From contig JADHVN010000078.1 in NCBI GenBank assembly GCA_016783995.1, forward strand, positions 1-6,802: a stretch of DNA of 6,802 nt, in the 5' to 3' direction. This DNA is from Actinomycetota bacterium (GTDB taxonomy: Bacteria; Actinomycetota; Humimicrobiia; Humimicrobiales; Humimicrobiaceae). The position numbers and the translations under genes were made by a program. The notes beneath the pieces are model-generated. The model had not been told where the DNA came from, did no database searches, and worked only from the letters and a program-made list of their open reading frames with translations. This document shows, one piece after another, positions 6,008 to 6,802 of this stretch (positions are counted from its first letter, which is position 1; each line of letters starts with the position of its first letter).

Positions 6008-6802
6008 TTATCTTCTAAAAACTATATTTCCAATACTCCTCTTGCTCTGATAAGAAGTAATGCTAACACTTATGATAATTATCAGTCCTACAAAGAAATT
6101 ATGCCAATAAGAAGACAATCCCAACAGGATAAGGCTGTTATTTAATATAGTTACCATAGCCACGCCCATTATTGTCCCAACAATTGTCCCTGACCCACCG
6201 GTTATTCTAGTCCCTCCTAAAACTACCGCCGCAATTACACCAAGTTCGGTACCTACTATATAGGTGGGATTGCTATAACGGATCAGGGAAATATGCAGAA
6301 CACCGGCAATGCCAGCCAAAAAGCCGACGTAGCAGTAAATAAAAAATTGAATCTTAGCCACATTAAAACCAGACCGTTCGGCAGCATTTATATCACCACC
6401 AATGGCGTAAATCCCTCTCCCCAACATGGTATATTTCAGAATAAGCCAGGTCAGTAGAGCGAGAACTATAAATATTATGATAAAGATAGAGAGCCCGTAA
6501 TTTACCCCATTTGGTTTAGTCAGAATAAGTACATATTTTGCACCAAATGCTTTGAAACAATCTGGTAATTGAGCTGAATTGATAGCTTTAGTTCCTACAA
6601 TAGTTAATAAAGCTCCGTGAAAAACGCTTGCCGTACCTAAGGTGGTAATAAGTGTTGGGATTTTAAATTGCGAAATGAGCAGGCCGTTAATCGCTCCCAG
6701 AGCAACTCCCACTAAACAGGAGATAAAAAATGCAAAAAATATATTATCTACTCCGCTGGCAATCAGAACATTAGCAGCAATATACTGTCCTGAAATTGCA
6801 AT
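6008..6802 (-). CDS. Sugar ABC transporter permease, RbsC family (first permease of the pair), N-terminus cut by window edge
   Basis: The frame is open to the window edge and gives 264 residues; by comparison with its neighbour about 70 N-terminal residues are missing. The first visible residues, IAISGQYIAANVLIA, align just after the place where family members carry GGIDLS. Further landmarks are INGLLISQFKIPTLITTLGT, AIGGDINAAERSGFNVA (the family's GxNPxAARxSGI element) and VLGGTRITGGSGTIVGTIMG. It is polytopic throughout, with a basic C-terminal tail, and belongs to the cytoplasmic membrane part of a sugar importer. A GTG at 6712 could be read as a start, but it falls within a hydrophobic helix and leaves out conserved sequence, so the gene is partial rather than short. 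Its stop is 24 bases before the TTG start of the second permease. The ATPase and binding-protein genes are presumably further upstream, outside the window. Confidence 0.92.
   Translation of the reverse strand: MAISGQYIAANVLIASGVDNIFFAFFISCLVGVALGAINGLLISQFKIPTLITTLGTASVFHGALLTIVGTKAINSAQLPDCFKAFGAKYVLILTKPNGVNYGLSIFIIIFIVLALLTWLILKYTMLGRGIYAIGGDINAAERSGFNVAKIQFFIYCYVGFLAGIAGVLHISLIRYSNPTYIVGTELGVIAAVVLGGTRITGGSGTIVGTIMGVAMVTILNNSLILLGLSSYWHNFFVGLIIIISVSITSYQSKRSIGNIVFRR

Noticed and set aside
6710..6712. GTG as the true start of the first permease
   Set aside because: The frame continues open and in-family to the window edge, and no ribosome site of correct spacing was seen, so the gene is partial.

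Overview
The window is a single block of seven genes, all on the minus strand and read from the high-coordinate end towards position 1. The gene at each end is cut by the window edge. In order of transcription they are: an RbsC-type sugar ABC permease (N-terminus outside the window), a second RbsC-type permease, a DhaK-type kinase subunit, a DhaL-type kinase subunit, a BtpA/SgcQ-family TIM-barrel protein, an FGGY-family sugar kinase, and an M42-family metallo-aminopeptidase (C-terminus outside the window). Gaps are about 17 to 36 bases at most junctions. The larger ones are the 124-base spacer between dhaL and the SgcQ-like gene and about 80 bases before the FGGY kinase gene. The layout reads as one carbohydrate-uptake and catabolism operon whose ABC ATPase and solute-binding protein probably lie beyond position 6802.

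The DNA is AT-rich (roughly 60% AT by eye). It uses strong Shine-Dalgarno sites of the AGGAGG kind, and at least one start appears to be TTG. This fits an anaerobic, fermentative bacterium of the Bacillota, Atribacterota or Thermotogota type, but no taxonomic marker gene is present, so the assignment is weak.

The likely job of the operon is as follows. The two permeases form a heteromeric membrane channel for a small sugar or polyol. The FGGY kinase phosphorylates a ketose or polyol. The DhaK/DhaL pair phosphorylates a small ketose; its substrate and nucleotide sites differ from classical dihydroxyacetone kinase. The SgcQ-like barrel and the M42 hydrolase act in unknown steps. The same two odd partners, an M42 peptidase and a SgcQ protein, are encoded together in the E. 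coli sgc sugar operon (sgcX, sgcQ). Here they accompany an ABC transporter and two kinases instead of a PTS. This shared pairing, together with the altered DhaK/DhaL residues, is the most interesting aspect of the window and suggests an uncharacterised sugar pathway.

No tRNA, rRNA, CRISPR array, insertion sequence or convincing rho-independent terminator was seen. The only non-coding stretch with visible structure is the dhaL-to-SgcQ spacer, which carries a 17-base palindrome and repeated ATTTACA half-sites.
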